Shown here piece by piece: positions 7,870 to 17,796 of a stretch of 64,000 bases of DNA. Position 1 is the stretch's first letter. The number at the start of each line of letters is the position of its first letter. Source of the DNA: an uncultured Lachnospiraceae bacterium (GTDB lineage Bacteria > Bacillota > Clostridia > Lachnospirales > Lachnospiraceae); NCBI GenBank assembly GCA_944383265.1, contig CALWOX010000001.1, forward strand, positions 372,001-436,000, in the 5' to 3' direction. The position numbers and the translations under genes were made by a program. The notes beneath the pieces were generated by a model. The model had not been told where the DNA came from. It worked only from the letters and a program-made list of their open reading frames with translations, and made no database searches.

Positions 7870-8910
7870 ATGTCAGAGACAAACAAGAGAAAAAAAATCA
7901 GCATAGTCGTTCCCTGCTATAATGAGCAGGAAAATGTAAGGCTCATGAGCGAGGCTATAGAGAGCCGCTTCAATGAGGACGAGACACTAAAAAAATACGA
8001 CTATGACATACTTTTTATAGATAATGATTCTGCGGATAATACGCGAGCCGAGTTGAGGAAGCTGTGTGCCGAGGATAAGGTCCACATAAAGGCCATATTT
8101 AACGCAAAGAATTTCGGTCAGTTCAATTCTCCCTACTATGCTATGCTTCAGACTGACGGAGACGCCACCATGCTTATGGCTGCGGACTTTCAGGACCCTC
8201 CTGAGCTCATTTCAAAGTTTGTAAAGAGCTGGGAGGAGGGCTACAGGATAGTAATAGGAGTAAAGGCCCACAGCACGGACGGAAAGGTGGTCTACGCCTT
8301 CCGCTGCCTTTATTACAAGCTTATAAAGAAATTCTCCCAGGTGGAGCAGATAGAGCATTTCACAGGCTTCGGGCTTTACGACAGCTCCTTCATAGACGTT
8401 ATGAGAAAGCTTGACGACCCCACGCCGTTTTTAAGAGGAATCGTTGCAGAGCTTGGCTTTCGCAGAAAGGAGATCCCCTACGACCAGCCGAAGAGAAGGG
8501 CGGGGAAGACCTCCAACAATTTCTATACCCTCTATGATGCGGCTATGCTTGGATTTACCTCCTACACCAAGGTAGGCCTTCGACTTGCCACCTTTGCAGG
8601 AGCCATATGCTCCGGAATATCAATGCTTGTTGCTCTTATATACCTTATTATGAAGCTTATTTGGTGGGACAGGTTCCCCGCAGGAATGACACCGCTGCTT
8701 TTGGGAATGCTCTTTTTAGGCAGTGTACAGATATTTTTTATAGGCGTGGTCGGAGAGTACATCCTCAGCATAAATCAGCGAGTGATGAAGCGCCCCCTTG
8801 TAGTCGAGGAGGAGCGTATAAACTTTGACGAAAAAAACTTTGACGAAAAGACGGATAAAAAAGAGCCTGCAGGTCTCGAGGATGAGTGCGTCTCTGAAAA
8901 TACGAAGTAA
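7870..8910 (+). CDS. Membrane-anchored family 2 glycosyltransferase (DPM1/GtrB type)
   Basis: This enzyme is predicted to move a sugar from a nucleotide donor to polyprenyl phosphate at the inner membrane face. The GT-A domain spans about 1-230 with ISIVVPCYNEQENV, the IDNDS acidic motif and AADFQDPP as the DXD-like region. Two hydrophobic segments follow (about 237-262 and 275-300), typical of GtrB/ArnC-type enzymes. A hydrophilic tail of about 40 residues, rich in Glu, Asp and Lys with a repeated NFDEK, ends the protein. No GtrA flippase or GT-C partner is nearby, so the acceptor step is unknown. It is the first gene of the operon. Confidence 0.85.
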   Translation: MSETNKRKKISIVVPCYNEQENVRLMSEAIESRFNEDETLKKYDYDILFIDNDSADNTRAELRKLCAEDKVHIKAIFNAKNFGQFNSPYYAMLQTDGDATMLMAADFQDPPELISKFVKSWEEGYRIVIGVKAHSTDGKVVYAFRCLYYKLIKKFSQVEQIEHFTGFGLYDSSFIDVMRKLDDPTPFLRGIVAELGFRRKEIPYDQPKRRAGKTSNNFYTLYDAAMLGFTSYTKVGLRLATFAGAICSGISMLVALIYLIMKLIWWDRFPAGMTPLLLGMLFLGSVQIFFIGVVGEYILSINQRVMKRPLVVEEERINFDEKNFDEKTDKKEPAGLEDECVSENTK

Positions 8911-8958
8911 TGTCGGCAACCTGTTCAATATGATACAGAACCCCGGAGATATATAATT

Positions 8959-10197
8959 ATGAAAGATATTTCGAAAATAGAATACCACAGGAAAACCTGC
9001 CTTATGTGTGGCTCAGAACTAAAATCTGAGCCATTGATGATATTGGAAAACATGCCTCGCTCGGCTCAGGATATTCCCGATGAGGATGAGGTATCTGCAG
9101 ACAGCGGTATAGAGCTCAGGCTTTTTAAATGTGAGGACTGCGGCCTGTACCAATTTGACTGCGATCCTGTTTCATACTACAGAGATGTAATAAGAGCGGT
9201 GGGACTTTCCGAGACCATGAGAAATCTCAGAAGATCCGACTACGCATATATGATAGAAAAATACGGTCTCTTGGGCAAAAGATTTTTAGAGTGCGGATGC
9301 GGAAGAGGCGAGTTCCTTGAGGTGCTCTCCGAATTTCCCGTGGAGGTATACGGCACAGAAAATAACGCTGAGTTTGCAGAGTCGGCAAAAAAGACCATAG
9401 GTGAGGACAGGATCATAAGCTCCTTTCCCGAGACAGAAAACGACATCTTTTTCGGTGGGGATTTTGACTGCTTTCTGTCCTTTAATTTCCTTGAGCACCA
9501 GCCCCACCCGACTGTAATGCTTAAATCCATGTATAATAACCTGAAAAACGGCGGCTACGGCCTTATAACCGTTCCATCCTTCGAGTACATATTAAAAGAA
9601 GGAAGATACTATGAGCTCATAAGGGATCACATAGCAAACTACTCCCTTGATACCTTGATAAGACTTTGCAGAGACTGCGGATTTGAGATTTTGGAGAGCG
9701 GGTACATCGGAATAGGAGACACCTTGAGAGTGGTGGTAAGAAAGGCCAAAACTGTCGGGGACACAAAAGCTTCGGGAGATGAGGAAACGGAAGAACTGAA
9801 AAGACTTACGGAAAATTATGTATTGATAAAGTCCGCTGTAAAGGAATTTACGGATGAACTCGAAAATGAGGGAAAGAGGCTCTGTCTATGGGGAGCAGGG
9901 CATCAGGGCTTTACCATAGCATCCACCACAACTCTTTCTCAGAGGGCCGCCTACATTCTGGATTCGGCGCCCTTTAAGCAGGGGAAATTCGCCCCTGCAA
10001 GCCATATACCTATAGTTGCTCCGGAGCATTTTAAGGATGATCCCTGCGATGCGATACTAATAGTTGCCCCGGGCTATGCGAAGGAGATAAACGAGACCAT
10101 AAAGAGAAGCTTCGGCAATCTTAAGGATAAAAACGGGGCTGATATAAATCCCCCCGAGGTATTTAAGCTCAGCTCCGACAGGATAGAAAAGATGTAA
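8959..10197 (+). CDS. SAM-dependent C-methyltransferase of the TylC3/NovU type
   Basis: The 412-residue protein has the three-part layout of sugar C-methyltransferases. An N-terminal zinc-binding piece (CLMCG, then CEDCG) comes first, followed by a Rossmann methyltransferase domain with SAM loop FLECGCGRGEF (about 110) and FNFLEHQPHP. A C-terminal domain (about 290-412) carries LCLWGAGHQGFT. Related enzymes methylate C-3 of nucleotide-bound keto-deoxysugars, and here it would make a branched sugar for the surface glycan. No dehydratase for such a keto-sugar is in the window, so the substrate is unknown. A hydrophilic insert (KTVGDTKASGDEETEE) sits before the C-terminal domain. Confidence 0.75.
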   Translation: MKDISKIEYHRKTCLMCGSELKSEPLMILENMPRSAQDIPDEDEVSADSGIELRLFKCEDCGLYQFDCDPVSYYRDVIRAVGLSETMRNLRRSDYAYMIEKYGLLGKRFLECGCGRGEFLEVLSEFPVEVYGTENNAEFAESAKKTIGEDRIISSFPETENDIFFGGDFDCFLSFNFLEHQPHPTVMLKSMYNNLKNGGYGLITVPSFEYILKEGRYYELIRDHIANYSLDTLIRLCRDCGFEILESGYIGIGDTLRVVVRKAKTVGDTKASGDEETEELKRLTENYVLIKSAVKEFTDELENEGKRLCLWGAGHQGFTIASTTTLSQRAAYILDSAPFKQGKFAPASHIPIVAPEHFKDDPCDAILIVAPGYAKEINETIKRSFGNLKDKNGADINPPEVFKLSSDRIEKM

Positions 10198-10263
10198 CAG
10201 CAGCAAATACGATGGCTATAAAAGATAAGTTCAGATATTCGTATATAAAAAAAGGTGAAAAAG

Positions 10264-12918
10264 ATGAAATACAGACTTGATGTGACGAGGCTCAGAGAGG
10301 GGATGATGACCTTAAACGGCTGGGCCATCCCGAAGGACGCCTCAAACAAGATTTCATATGAAATAAAGGATGACAGGGGCGAGAGTCTTGACATAAAGTA
10401 TGTACCTATGCAGAGGGAGGATGTTGCGGCTATATATAAGCTTAAGAGCTCTGATCTCGGCTTTGACATTGAGTTTCCCTATGAGAGAGGGAAGGATTAC
10501 TTCCTTATAATAAAGGAGATATCAGGAAACGCTTCCGTGTCCACTGTCTCCACTGCCAAGGTAAAGATAAACGAGGAAATAATCACAAAACGTAATTCTG
10601 TAGCCCATAGAAAAAGGGAAAAGCTTCTTGCCCTTGCAAATACGGAGACAATAAAGGTCGCATGGGATTTCTTCAAGGAGAACGGTTTTAAGGCTCTTTA
10701 CAAGAAATCCGTTCACAAGCTCAAGGGCATATCAGAGGATTATGATTACAGCGAGTGGTACGAAAAGACAAGGCTTACGGAGGCCGAGCTTGAGGCTCAG
10801 AGAAGAGAGATAGCCGAGCTTTCGGAAAAAGCTGCGGAAGGAGACGAGGGACTTCCTCTTATCAGCATAGTCATCCCCGCCTACAATACTCCTGAAAAGT
10901 ATTTAAGGATGCTTTACGACTCCCTCAAGGCGCAGACCTACGGAAATTTTGAGGTCTGCATTGGGGACGGCTCCGAAAACGATGATGCGGTAGAACGTGT
11001 GACCCTTGAGTATGCCGCAAGGGACAGCAGGTTCAAATATAAAAAGCTTGAGAAAAACCTTGGAATATCGGGAAATACGAATGAGGCATTAAAGTCTGCC
11101 ACGGGAGATTTCATAGCTCTTTGCGACCATGACGATGAGCTTCCCCATGAAGCCCTTTATGAGATATTTAAGGCCATAAGAGAAAATCCCAAGGCTATGC
11201 TCATATACACAGATGAGGACAAGGTGGACTTTGATGGAAAGGCCTTTTTCGAACCCCACTTCAAGTCGGATTACAATCCCGATCTTTTGACCTCTGTAAA
11301 CTATATCTGCCATCTCACTGTGCTTAAGAGAGAGCTTCTTGAGAAGGTAGGGGGCTTCAGACACGAATTTGACGGGGCTCAGGACTATGACTTTTTCTTA
11401 AGGTGCTGCGAGGAGGCTACAGCCGAGGAGAAAAAGCGAGTCGAGCTTTTCTATGAACTCATGAAGGCTCCCGAGGCTTTGGGAGACAGAGAGCTTTTGA
11501 GAAGTGGCGAAGATGATAAAACCGGAAAGTGTGTTAAAACCGGAGAAGGCGATAAAAGCGGTGAACACGATAAAGGCGACGAATACGCAATAAAGCTAAA
11601 GGAGCTCTCTGAAAAGACAGGCCTTTCCGAGGACGCTATAATTAAGCTTCTTAATGGTGACTTTGTCTCCGAGACAATAATACATGTGAGAAAGGTCTGC
11701 TATCATTGGCGCTGCCACAAGAATTCCACCTCCTTTAATCCGGAATCGAAGCTCTATGCCTTTGAGGCGGGAAAACGCGCCATAATGGAGCATTATAAGA
11801 GGACGGGAGTAAAAGCCGACAGAGTGGATGACGGCGTTACCTACGGATTTTACCATAGTATTTTGGAGGCTCCCGATGAGCTTGTATCAGTCATAATCCC
11901 CAACAAGGACCACATTGACGATCTTGACAAGTGTCTTCGTTCCATGATACAAAGCTCATCCTTCAGAAGGCTTGAATTTATAATAGTAGAGAACAATTCC
12001 ACTGAGGAAAAGACAGAGGAATACTATAAAAAAATAGAAAATAACCCGGGATACTTCCTTGACGATACAAAAACCTTCGGAAAGAATGCAGAAGACACGA
12101 AAGCCGGATTAAACTGTGACGGTGAAAAAACAGTTGACATTCCCGACATCAGCATAAAGGTGGTCAGATGGCCGAGAGAGTTTAATTATTCCGCCATCAA
12201 CAATTTCGGAGTAATGCATTCGACGGGAAAATATCTTCTCTTCCTTAACAATGACGTGGAGCTCATAGCTCCCGACTCCATAAAGGAGATGCTGGGAATA
12301 ATGCAGAGGCCTGAGGTGGGAGTATGCGGAGCAAGGCTCCTTTACGATGACGACACCATACAGCACGGCGGTGTTGTGGTCGGATTCGGCGGCATCGCGG
12401 GAGGCTGCTTTATAGGCCTTCACGAAAAGGAAAACAGCTACATGCACAGAGCTATGTGTGTTCAGGATTATTCCGCAGTTACGGCGGCCTGTCTCATGAC
12501 AAAGAGAGAGGTGTTTATGAAGGCGGGAGGCTTTTACGAGGGGCTTGCCGTGGCCTTTAACGATATAGACTACTGCATGTCGGTACGCTCATTGGGAAAG
12601 CTGGTGGTCTATGATCCCTATGTTATCTTCCGGCACTATGAGTCAAAATCAAGAGGACTTGAGGATACGCCTGAGAAGGTGGAGCGATTTAACGGAGAGA
12701 TCGCCGTCTTTGCGGATAGGTGGGGCAAAATACTTGAGGAGGGTGATCCCTATTACAACCCTAACCTGACCTTGAGAAAGTCGAATTTTGCCTTAAGGGA
12801 CCTTAACCATGAAAAGCCCGGAGAACCCTATAAGCTTGAGCTTGACGTAAAAAAGCAGCTTCAGATCGTCGAGAGAGAAAAGAACAGGCGCGAGGCTCTG
12901 AAAAACCGGCAGAAATAA
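10264..12918 (+). CDS. Large bifunctional family 2 glycosyltransferase with two GT-A domains
   Basis: The 884-residue protein has an N-terminal region of about 190 residues, then two GT2 domains. Domain one starts at ISIVIPAYNTPEKYL with ALCDHDDELP as its acidic metal site and an FDGAQDYDFFLR acceptor region. Domain two starts at VSVIIPNKDHIDDL with LFLNNDVELI as its acidic site and FNDIDYCMSVRSLGK. Such tandem enzymes (RfbC-like) often add two sugars in succession. Two charged inserts are visible: a K-T-G-E-G-D-K-S-G-E-like stretch near 11,505-11,585 and a shorter one near 12,070-12,130. The ATG at 10,264 is preferred over a GTG at 10,255 because AAAGGTG is its ribosome site. Confidence 0.85.
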   Translation: MKYRLDVTRLREGMMTLNGWAIPKDASNKISYEIKDDRGESLDIKYVPMQREDVAAIYKLKSSDLGFDIEFPYERGKDYFLIIKEISGNASVSTVSTAKVKINEEIITKRNSVAHRKREKLLALANTETIKVAWDFFKENGFKALYKKSVHKLKGISEDYDYSEWYEKTRLTEAELEAQRREIAELSEKAAEGDEGLPLISIVIPAYNTPEKYLRMLYDSLKAQTYGNFEVCIGDGSENDDAVERVTLEYAARDSRFKYKKLEKNLGISGNTNEALKSATGDFIALCDHDDELPHEALYEIFKAIRENPKAMLIYTDEDKVDFDGKAFFEPHFKSDYNPDLLTSVNYICHLTVLKRELLEKVGGFRHEFDGAQDYDFFLRCCEEATAEEKKRVELFYELMKAPEALGDRELLRSGEDDKTGKCVKTGEGDKSGEHDKGDEYAIKLKELSEKTGLSEDAIIKLLNGDFVSETIIHVRKVCYHWRCHKNSTSFNPESKLYAFEAGKRAIMEHYKRTGVKADRVDDGVTYGFYHSILEAPDELVSVIIPNKDHIDDLDKCLRSMIQSSSFRRLEFIIVENNSTEEKTEEYYKKIENNPGYFLDDTKTFGKNAEDTKAGLNCDGEKTVDIPDISIKVVRWPREFNYSAINNFGVMHSTGKYLLFLNNDVELIAPDSIKEMLGIMQRPEVGVCGARLLYDDDTIQHGGVVVGFGGIAGGCFIGLHEKENSYMHRAMCVQDYSAVTAACLMTKREVFMKAGGFYEGLAVAFNDIDYCMSVRSLGKLVVYDPYVIFRHYESKSRGLEDTPEKVERFNGEIAVFADRWGKILEEGDPYYNPNLTLRKSNFALRDLNHEKPGEPYKLELDVKKQLQIVEREKNRREALKNRQK

Positions 12919-12968
12919 AAATCGACAGAAACAGGCACCGAGCTTCGTGATTCAGGAGTATTCAAGCT

Positions 12969-14009
12969 ATGACAATAAACAAAAACACAGCCGTAATAAT
13001 TCCGAATTACAACGGCCTCCGATTCATGGAGGTCTGCATGAAGGCCTTAGAGAGACAGAGCTTTAAGGATTTCTATGTGATAATCGTGGATAACGGCTCC
13101 ACAGACGGCTCCGTGGAGTATATAAAGGGGCTTCTTACTGATCCGACTTCTTATGAGCTCACAATAAAAGCTATACTTCTTTCTGAAAACACAGGCTTTT
13201 CGGGAGCGGTGAATGCAGGTATAAAAATGGCCATAGATGACGGAGCGGAGTTTTCGATACTTTTAAACAATGACACAGAGGCCGAGCCGGACTACATAAA
13301 GGCACTGGTGGAAAAGATCAGCGAGGAAAAAAGGATATTTTCCGTGTCGCCCCTTATGATACAGTACCACAACAGAGAGCTCATAGACGATGCGGGAGAC
13401 GGCTACAATCTCCTTGGCTGGGGCTTTCAGATGGGAGTGGGACACAGAGCGGATGAAAAGACGTACATGAAAGGCAGGGAGGTATTTACCTCCTGCGCGG
13501 GAGCAGCCATATACAGGAATGATATATTTAAGGAACTTGAGCTCTCTCCGGGGGAGTACTTTGACAGGGAGCACTTTGCCTACCTTGAGGACATAGACAT
13601 CGGCTACCGCGCAAGGATAAGGGGCTATCGCAATATCTATTGCCCTAATGCCCGTATATTCCATGTGGGAAGCGGAACCTCAGGCTCAAAGTACAATCCC
13701 TTTAAGGTAAGGCTTGCCGCAAGGAACAATGTCTGGCTGAACTATAAAAACATGCCTGTTTTGCAGCTTCTGATAAACCTTCCGGGAATTGCCGTGGGCA
13801 TACTTATAAAGATGCTTTTCTTTTATAAGAAGGGATTTTTAAATGATTACCTCGGGGGTCTTAAAGAGGGCATACGAAGAGCGAGGGATATGAGAAAGGT
13901 GAGATTTCAGGCAGGGAACCTTTTAAATTATGTGCTCATAGAATGGCTCCTCATAGAAAATACCTTCATATATGCAAAGGAATTCCTCTTAAGGAAGCTT
14001 AAAAACTAA
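12969..14009 (+). CDS. Family 2 glycosyltransferase, rhamnosyltransferase-like (WbbL type)
   Basis: The GT-A fold is shown by VIIPNYNGLRFMEVCMKAL, the VDNGSTDGS motif and SILLNNDTE as the metal-binding acidic site. A YLEDIDIGYRAR segment is the ED acceptor and catalytic motif of this subfamily. It is 346 residues long, with an amphipathic or hydrophobic stretch near 258-285 that could hold it at the membrane. WbbL-like enzymes usually transfer rhamnose to a lipid-linked acceptor, but donor specificity cannot be seen. It lies 50 nt after the two-domain enzyme in the same operon, with an AGGAG ribosome site. Confidence 0.82.
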   Translation: MTINKNTAVIIPNYNGLRFMEVCMKALERQSFKDFYVIIVDNGSTDGSVEYIKGLLTDPTSYELTIKAILLSENTGFSGAVNAGIKMAIDDGAEFSILLNNDTEAEPDYIKALVEKISEEKRIFSVSPLMIQYHNRELIDDAGDGYNLLGWGFQMGVGHRADEKTYMKGREVFTSCAGAAIYRNDIFKELELSPGEYFDREHFAYLEDIDIGYRARIRGYRNIYCPNARIFHVGSGTSGSKYNPFKVRLAARNNVWLNYKNMPVLQLLINLPGIAVGILIKMLFFYKKGFLNDYLGGLKEGIRRARDMRKVRFQAGNLLNYVLIEWLLIENTFIYAKEFLLRKLKN

Positions 14010-14054
14010 CGCTTTCTTAAATAAATTTTAATAGATATATACTGTGAATTGGGC

Positions 14055-14060
14055 TATAAT
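14055..14060 (+). promoter_or_regulatory. Putative internal promoter before the priming transferase
   Basis: A perfect TATAAT lies 28 nt upstream of the ATG in the 79-nt gap between glycosyltransferase and PGT genes. The -35 region 17 bp upstream (TAGATA) is poor, so this may be a weak or activator-dependent promoter. Confidence 0.35.
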
Positions 14061-14088
14061 ATAACGCAAATTAAGATAATGGGAAATT

Positions 14089-15507
14089 ATGATAAAAAGT
14101 AATCAGACAAAATTGAATTCGCTTCAGGTAGTGACAGATGCTCTGGTCATAGCATTTGCTTACTTTGCGGCATGGTTCTTAATTATAGGAAGACGCAGTA
14201 TACACGGAGTCGGAGTCCTTCCCTCACATGTATACATGAGAGCTCTCATAGTCGTACTTCCCCTTTATCTTATTTTATACACCGCCTTCAATCTGTACTC
14301 GCCGAAGCGCATACAGAGCAGGCGGTACGAGTTTGCAAACATCTGTAAGGCAAACATTATAGGACTGATGCTCATAACCTTCGTCCTTTTCGGAGGCCGA
14401 AACTTCCCGAGGCTCGGAGCCTACCTTGACAATTTCTCCACGAGGATGATAATCGCATTCTTTGCCGTAAACATCGTGGCGGAGACCGTGGAGAGGAATA
14501 TCATAAGGAGCGTCCTTAGGGACATAAGAGCCAAGGGCTTCAACCAGAAGCATATATTGCTTGTGGGATTTTCCGAGGCGGCGAAGGGCTTTATCGACAG
14601 GGTAAGACAGAATCCCGAGTGGGGCTACCATATTTACGGTATACTTGACGACGATATGGAGGAGGGCAGAGAGTACAAGGGCGTGAAGGTCCTTGGAGAG
14701 CTCACAAGGCTTCGCGGCATACTTGCCGAAAACGAGCTTGACGAGATAGCAGTCACCCTTCCCCTTGACAAGTACGAGTACCTTAAGCCTGTGGTGAATA
14801 TATGTGAAAAGTCGGGAGTACACACAAAATTCATTCCGGACTACAACAATATTATCCCCACGACTCCCTACATGGAGGACATGGATGGCCTTCCTGTTAT
14901 AAATATAAGGCATGTGCCCCTTACACAGCCCTTCAACATGATAATAAAGAGGCTCATAGACATTGTGGGCTCCGGAGCGGCGCTTATACTGTTTTCTCCC
15001 GTGATGCTCATTACGGCGATAGCCATAAAAGCAACGAGCCCCGGGCCTGTGATATACAGCCAGGAGAGAGTGGGACTTCACAACAAGCCCTTTAAAATGT
15101 ACAAGTTCAGGTCCATGCGTCAGCAAAAACCCGATGAGGAGAAGCATGAGTGGACCACAAAGGGAGACCCCAGAGTGACCAAAGTCGGAAAGATCATAAG
15201 GCACACGAACATAGACGAGCTCCCTCAGCTCATAAACGTTCTCAAGGGAGATATGAGCATGGTGGGGCCGAGACCTGAAAGACCCCTTTTTGTGGAGAAA
15301 TTTAAGGAAGAGATCCCCAGGTACATGATAAAGCATCAGGTCAGACCCGGCATGACAGGCTGGGCTCAAGTAAACGGATTTCGCGGAGACACATCCATCT
15401 CCAAGCGTATAGAGTATGACCTCTATTACATAGAAAACTGGACCCTGGGGCTTGACATAAAGATACTGTTTATGACTATATTCAAAGGCTTTAAAAACGC
15501 ATATTAG
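14089..15507 (+). CDS. Polyprenyl-phosphate sugar-1-phosphate transferase (priming PGT, WcaJ/CpsE type)
   Basis: This integral membrane enzyme starts glycan assembly by moving a hexose-1-phosphate from a UDP-sugar to undecaprenyl phosphate. It has about four N-terminal membrane segments (about 12-135), a cytoplasmic CoA-binding-like domain (HILLVGFSEAAKGFI) and the C-terminal PF02397-type catalytic domain. That domain shows KRLIDIVGSGAALILFSPV (re-entrant helix), MYKFRSMR, and DELPQLINVLKGDMSMVGPRP, which carries the catalytic Asp-Glu. The 472-residue length is standard. It is the first of three such enzymes in the window (also at 22,255 and 31,840), so several glycans are likely primed separately. 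Confidence 0.93.
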   Translation: MIKSNQTKLNSLQVVTDALVIAFAYFAAWFLIIGRRSIHGVGVLPSHVYMRALIVVLPLYLILYTAFNLYSPKRIQSRRYEFANICKANIIGLMLITFVLFGGRNFPRLGAYLDNFSTRMIIAFFAVNIVAETVERNIIRSVLRDIRAKGFNQKHILLVGFSEAAKGFIDRVRQNPEWGYHIYGILDDDMEEGREYKGVKVLGELTRLRGILAENELDEIAVTLPLDKYEYLKPVVNICEKSGVHTKFIPDYNNIIPTTPYMEDMDGLPVINIRHVPLTQPFNMIIKRLIDIVGSGAALILFSPVMLITAIAIKATSPGPVIYSQERVGLHNKPFKMYKFRSMRQQKPDEEKHEWTTKGDPRVTKVGKIIRHTNIDELPQLINVLKGDMSMVGPRPERPLFVEKFKEEIPRYMIKHQVRPGMTGWAQVNGFRGDTSISKRIEYDLYYIENWTLGLDIKILFMTIFKGFKNAY

Positions 15508-15521
15508 AGATTGGAACGCAT

Positions 15522-17777
15522 ATGAGAATTGATGACGGAGAAATAAGAGGCAGACACGAGGGTGGAGGCTCCGAAAACGGACAGAGAAGGAATTCCAAGG
15601 AAAATCCGCAGAGAAGGACAAGCCCCGAGGTCGCCGCAAGAAACAGCAGGGACAGAGCTATGCATGAAAAGAGCAGGCTTCAGAGAGAGGGCTATATCCC
15701 CGGAAGAAGACCTGCGGAGCCCAAGGGACGCAAAAAAGATGAACTTCCCGGAGGCGGCATGAGGAGAAATCCTGCGGGAAGACCTGCCCGCGGCATAACG
15801 GATAATTCGGCTAAAAGGCGCGAAAGGGCGGCAGTCCATGACGACGGGCTCTTTGACGATATAAGGATAGACGAGGACATTGTTGCGGATACTGGCATGG
15901 AGGACAAGATCCTGAGCCGCGCCATGAGCGAGGAGAAACCGGAGCGCAGGAGACCGAAGGAGCTCAACACTGCAAGAACCATCATTGACAGAAACGAGTA
16001 CAGCAGTGAGAAGCAGGCAAAGAAAAAGACAAAGATGAAAAAGATCATTGTCTTTGCCGTGCTTGAGGTCATAACTCTCTGCCTTATCTTCGGCTATGGC
16101 TACTTCCTGAGGACATGGAACAGGCTGAAGGGCCCTGAGTTCAACAAGGCCGCTGTGGAAAACAACAATATCGACATCACAAAGAAGCAGGAGATGCAGG
16201 GCTATTGGACCTTTGCGGTATTCGGAGTGGACTCCAGAGGAAAGGGAGTCGGAAAGGGCTACAACTCCGACGTTATAATGATAGTGAGCATCAATAAGGA
16301 TACGGGAGACATAAACGTCTGCTCTGTATTCAGAGACACCTACCTCAATATCAGCGACAGCAACCGCTACGCGAAGATAAACGCGGCCTACGCAGAGGGT
16401 GGCCCCGAGCAGGCGGTAAAGGCCCTGAATAAGAACCTTGACTTAAATATAGAAAACTATGTGACCTTCAACTGGAAGGCTGTGGCGGACTCCATAAATA
16501 TTCTCGGAGGCGTTGACAATATTGACATCAGCAAGGCCGAGCTTTATTACATAAATGCCTACATAACAGAGACCGTAAAGGCTACAGGCATCGGCTCGGT
16601 ACAGCTTAAGTCCACAGGACCTCAGCACCTTGACGGAGTTCAGGCAGTGGCCTACATGAGACTGAGATATATGGACAACGACTTTGCGAGAACGGAGAGG
16701 CAGAGAGAGGTGCTTAAGGCCTGCTTCGAGAAGGCAAAGAAGGCGGATTTCGCAGTGCTTAACAACATAATCGTAGTACTTGCAGATCAGGTTGCTACGA
16801 ATATCTCCGCCTCGGAGATGGTATCTCTGGCACAGGGAATAACAAAGTACAATATCGCAGAGACCGGCGGCTTCCCTTGGGCAAGAGGCGACGCCAACAT
16901 TCCCGGAAAGGGAGCCTGCGTAATACCCACTACCCTTGAAAGCAACGTAAAGATGCTCCATGAGCTTCTCTATGGAGATGATGATTACGAGGTATCATCA
17001 GCGCTCCTCGGATATTCTGAAAAGATAAAGCAGGATTCAAACCTTTATAAGGAAGGAACACCTATAGAATCTGTCGGAACGGACGGAGGCTACATTCCGA
17101 AGCCCACATCCGCGGCCACAAGAGCTGACGATGAGGACGAGGATGATGAGGAGACAACAGAGAGCAGAAAGAGCTACGAGTACGAGACCGACGAGGACGG
17201 GAACCTTATCTATCCTACAGATGAAAACGGTAATCTGGTCTACCCCACAGATGAGGACGGAGACATAATCCTTCCTACTGACGAGGACGGAAAGCTCATA
17301 ATGCCCTCAACTACAGCTTCTGACAGAGAAACAAGGCCTACAGACCTTGCGGACGATGATGCTATAGAGACAGGAAACGATGCGGGAAGCGATATAGTAG
17401 GACCTGACGGAGATATAATGCCTACAAGGCCCGGACAGACAAGACCCGGAACCAACAATCCCGGAGCCTCAGGTCCCGGCTCGATAAATCCTACAAACAG
17501 TGATGAGAATTCAGGCCCCGGCGCAACGACAGCCCCCGGCTCTTCGTCGCACCCCACCATATCGGCAAACCCCGGAGAGTCAAGGCCTACCCATGTGGTT
17601 GACCCCACTCAGAGCACTACTCAGGGAAGCACACACGGCAGTACTCAGAGCGGTAATACGCAGAGTCCCGTGTCCCCCGGAGGCTCTAATCAGGGCTCCA
17701 CAACAGTCTCCCCCATAAGCCCGGGGCTTACAGGCGGCCCGGGCTCTGTCCAAAACGTAAATCCTAACGCTGCATAA
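15522..17777 (+). CDS. LytR-CpsA-Psr (LCP) family glycopolymer-peptidoglycan ligase with long extracellular tail
   Basis: LCP enzymes transfer lipid-linked glycans onto peptidoglycan outside the cell. The 751-residue protein has a basic cytoplasmic arm (about 1-165, rich in Arg and Glu), one membrane segment (about 172-195) and the LCP domain (about 220-480). That domain shows FAVFGVDSRGKG, SDVIMIVSINKDTGD, VFRDTYL and YMRLRYMDNDFARTERQREV, which carry the expected Asp and Arg residues. A low-complexity tail of about 250 residues follows: an acidic part, four decapeptide repeats, then Pro, Gly, Ser and Thr. This tail and the long arm are unusual, since family members are commonly 300-500 residues. 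It sits after the PGT, consistent with attaching the operon's product to the wall. Confidence 0.9.
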   Translation: MRIDDGEIRGRHEGGGSENGQRRNSKENPQRRTSPEVAARNSRDRAMHEKSRLQREGYIPGRRPAEPKGRKKDELPGGGMRRNPAGRPARGITDNSAKRRERAAVHDDGLFDDIRIDEDIVADTGMEDKILSRAMSEEKPERRRPKELNTARTIIDRNEYSSEKQAKKKTKMKKIIVFAVLEVITLCLIFGYGYFLRTWNRLKGPEFNKAAVENNNIDITKKQEMQGYWTFAVFGVDSRGKGVGKGYNSDVIMIVSINKDTGDINVCSVFRDTYLNISDSNRYAKINAAYAEGGPEQAVKALNKNLDLNIENYVTFNWKAVADSINILGGVDNIDISKAELYYINAYITETVKATGIGSVQLKSTGPQHLDGVQAVAYMRLRYMDNDFARTERQREVLKACFEKAKKADFAVLNNIIVVLADQVATNISASEMVSLAQGITKYNIAETGGFPWARGDANIPGKGACVIPTTLESNVKMLHELLYGDDDYEVSSALLGYSEKIKQDSNLYKEGTPIESVGTDGGYIPKPTSAATRADDEDEDDEETTESRKSYEYETDEDGNLIYPTDENGNLVYPTDEDGDIILPTDEDGKLIMPSTTASDRETRPTDLADDDAIETGNDAGSDIVGPDGDIMPTRPGQTRPGTNNPGASGPGSINPTNSDENSGPGATTAPGSSSHPTISANPGESRPTHVVDPTQSTTQGSTHGSTQSGNTQSPVSPGGSNQGSTTVSPISPGLTGGPGSVQNVNPNAA
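17187..17306 (+). repeat. Four in-frame 30-bp repeats in the LCP gene
   Basis: Four consecutive 30-nt units encode decapeptides of the form T-D-E-(D/N)-G-x-(L/I)-(I/V)-x-P (TDEDGNLIYP is the first). They are followed by a Pro/Gly/Thr-rich stretch with many PG pairs. Such tandem units can expand or contract by recombination and probably form a wall-spanning spacer. Confidence 0.8.
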
Positions 17778-17796
17778 AGACAGACTTAAGATAAAA

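Noticed and set aside
14275-15639. A long minus-strand open frame (454 codons) opposite the priming PGT
   Set aside because: It is the antisense shadow of two well-supported genes, has no family motif and no ribosome site, and reflects codon bias of the GC-richer region.
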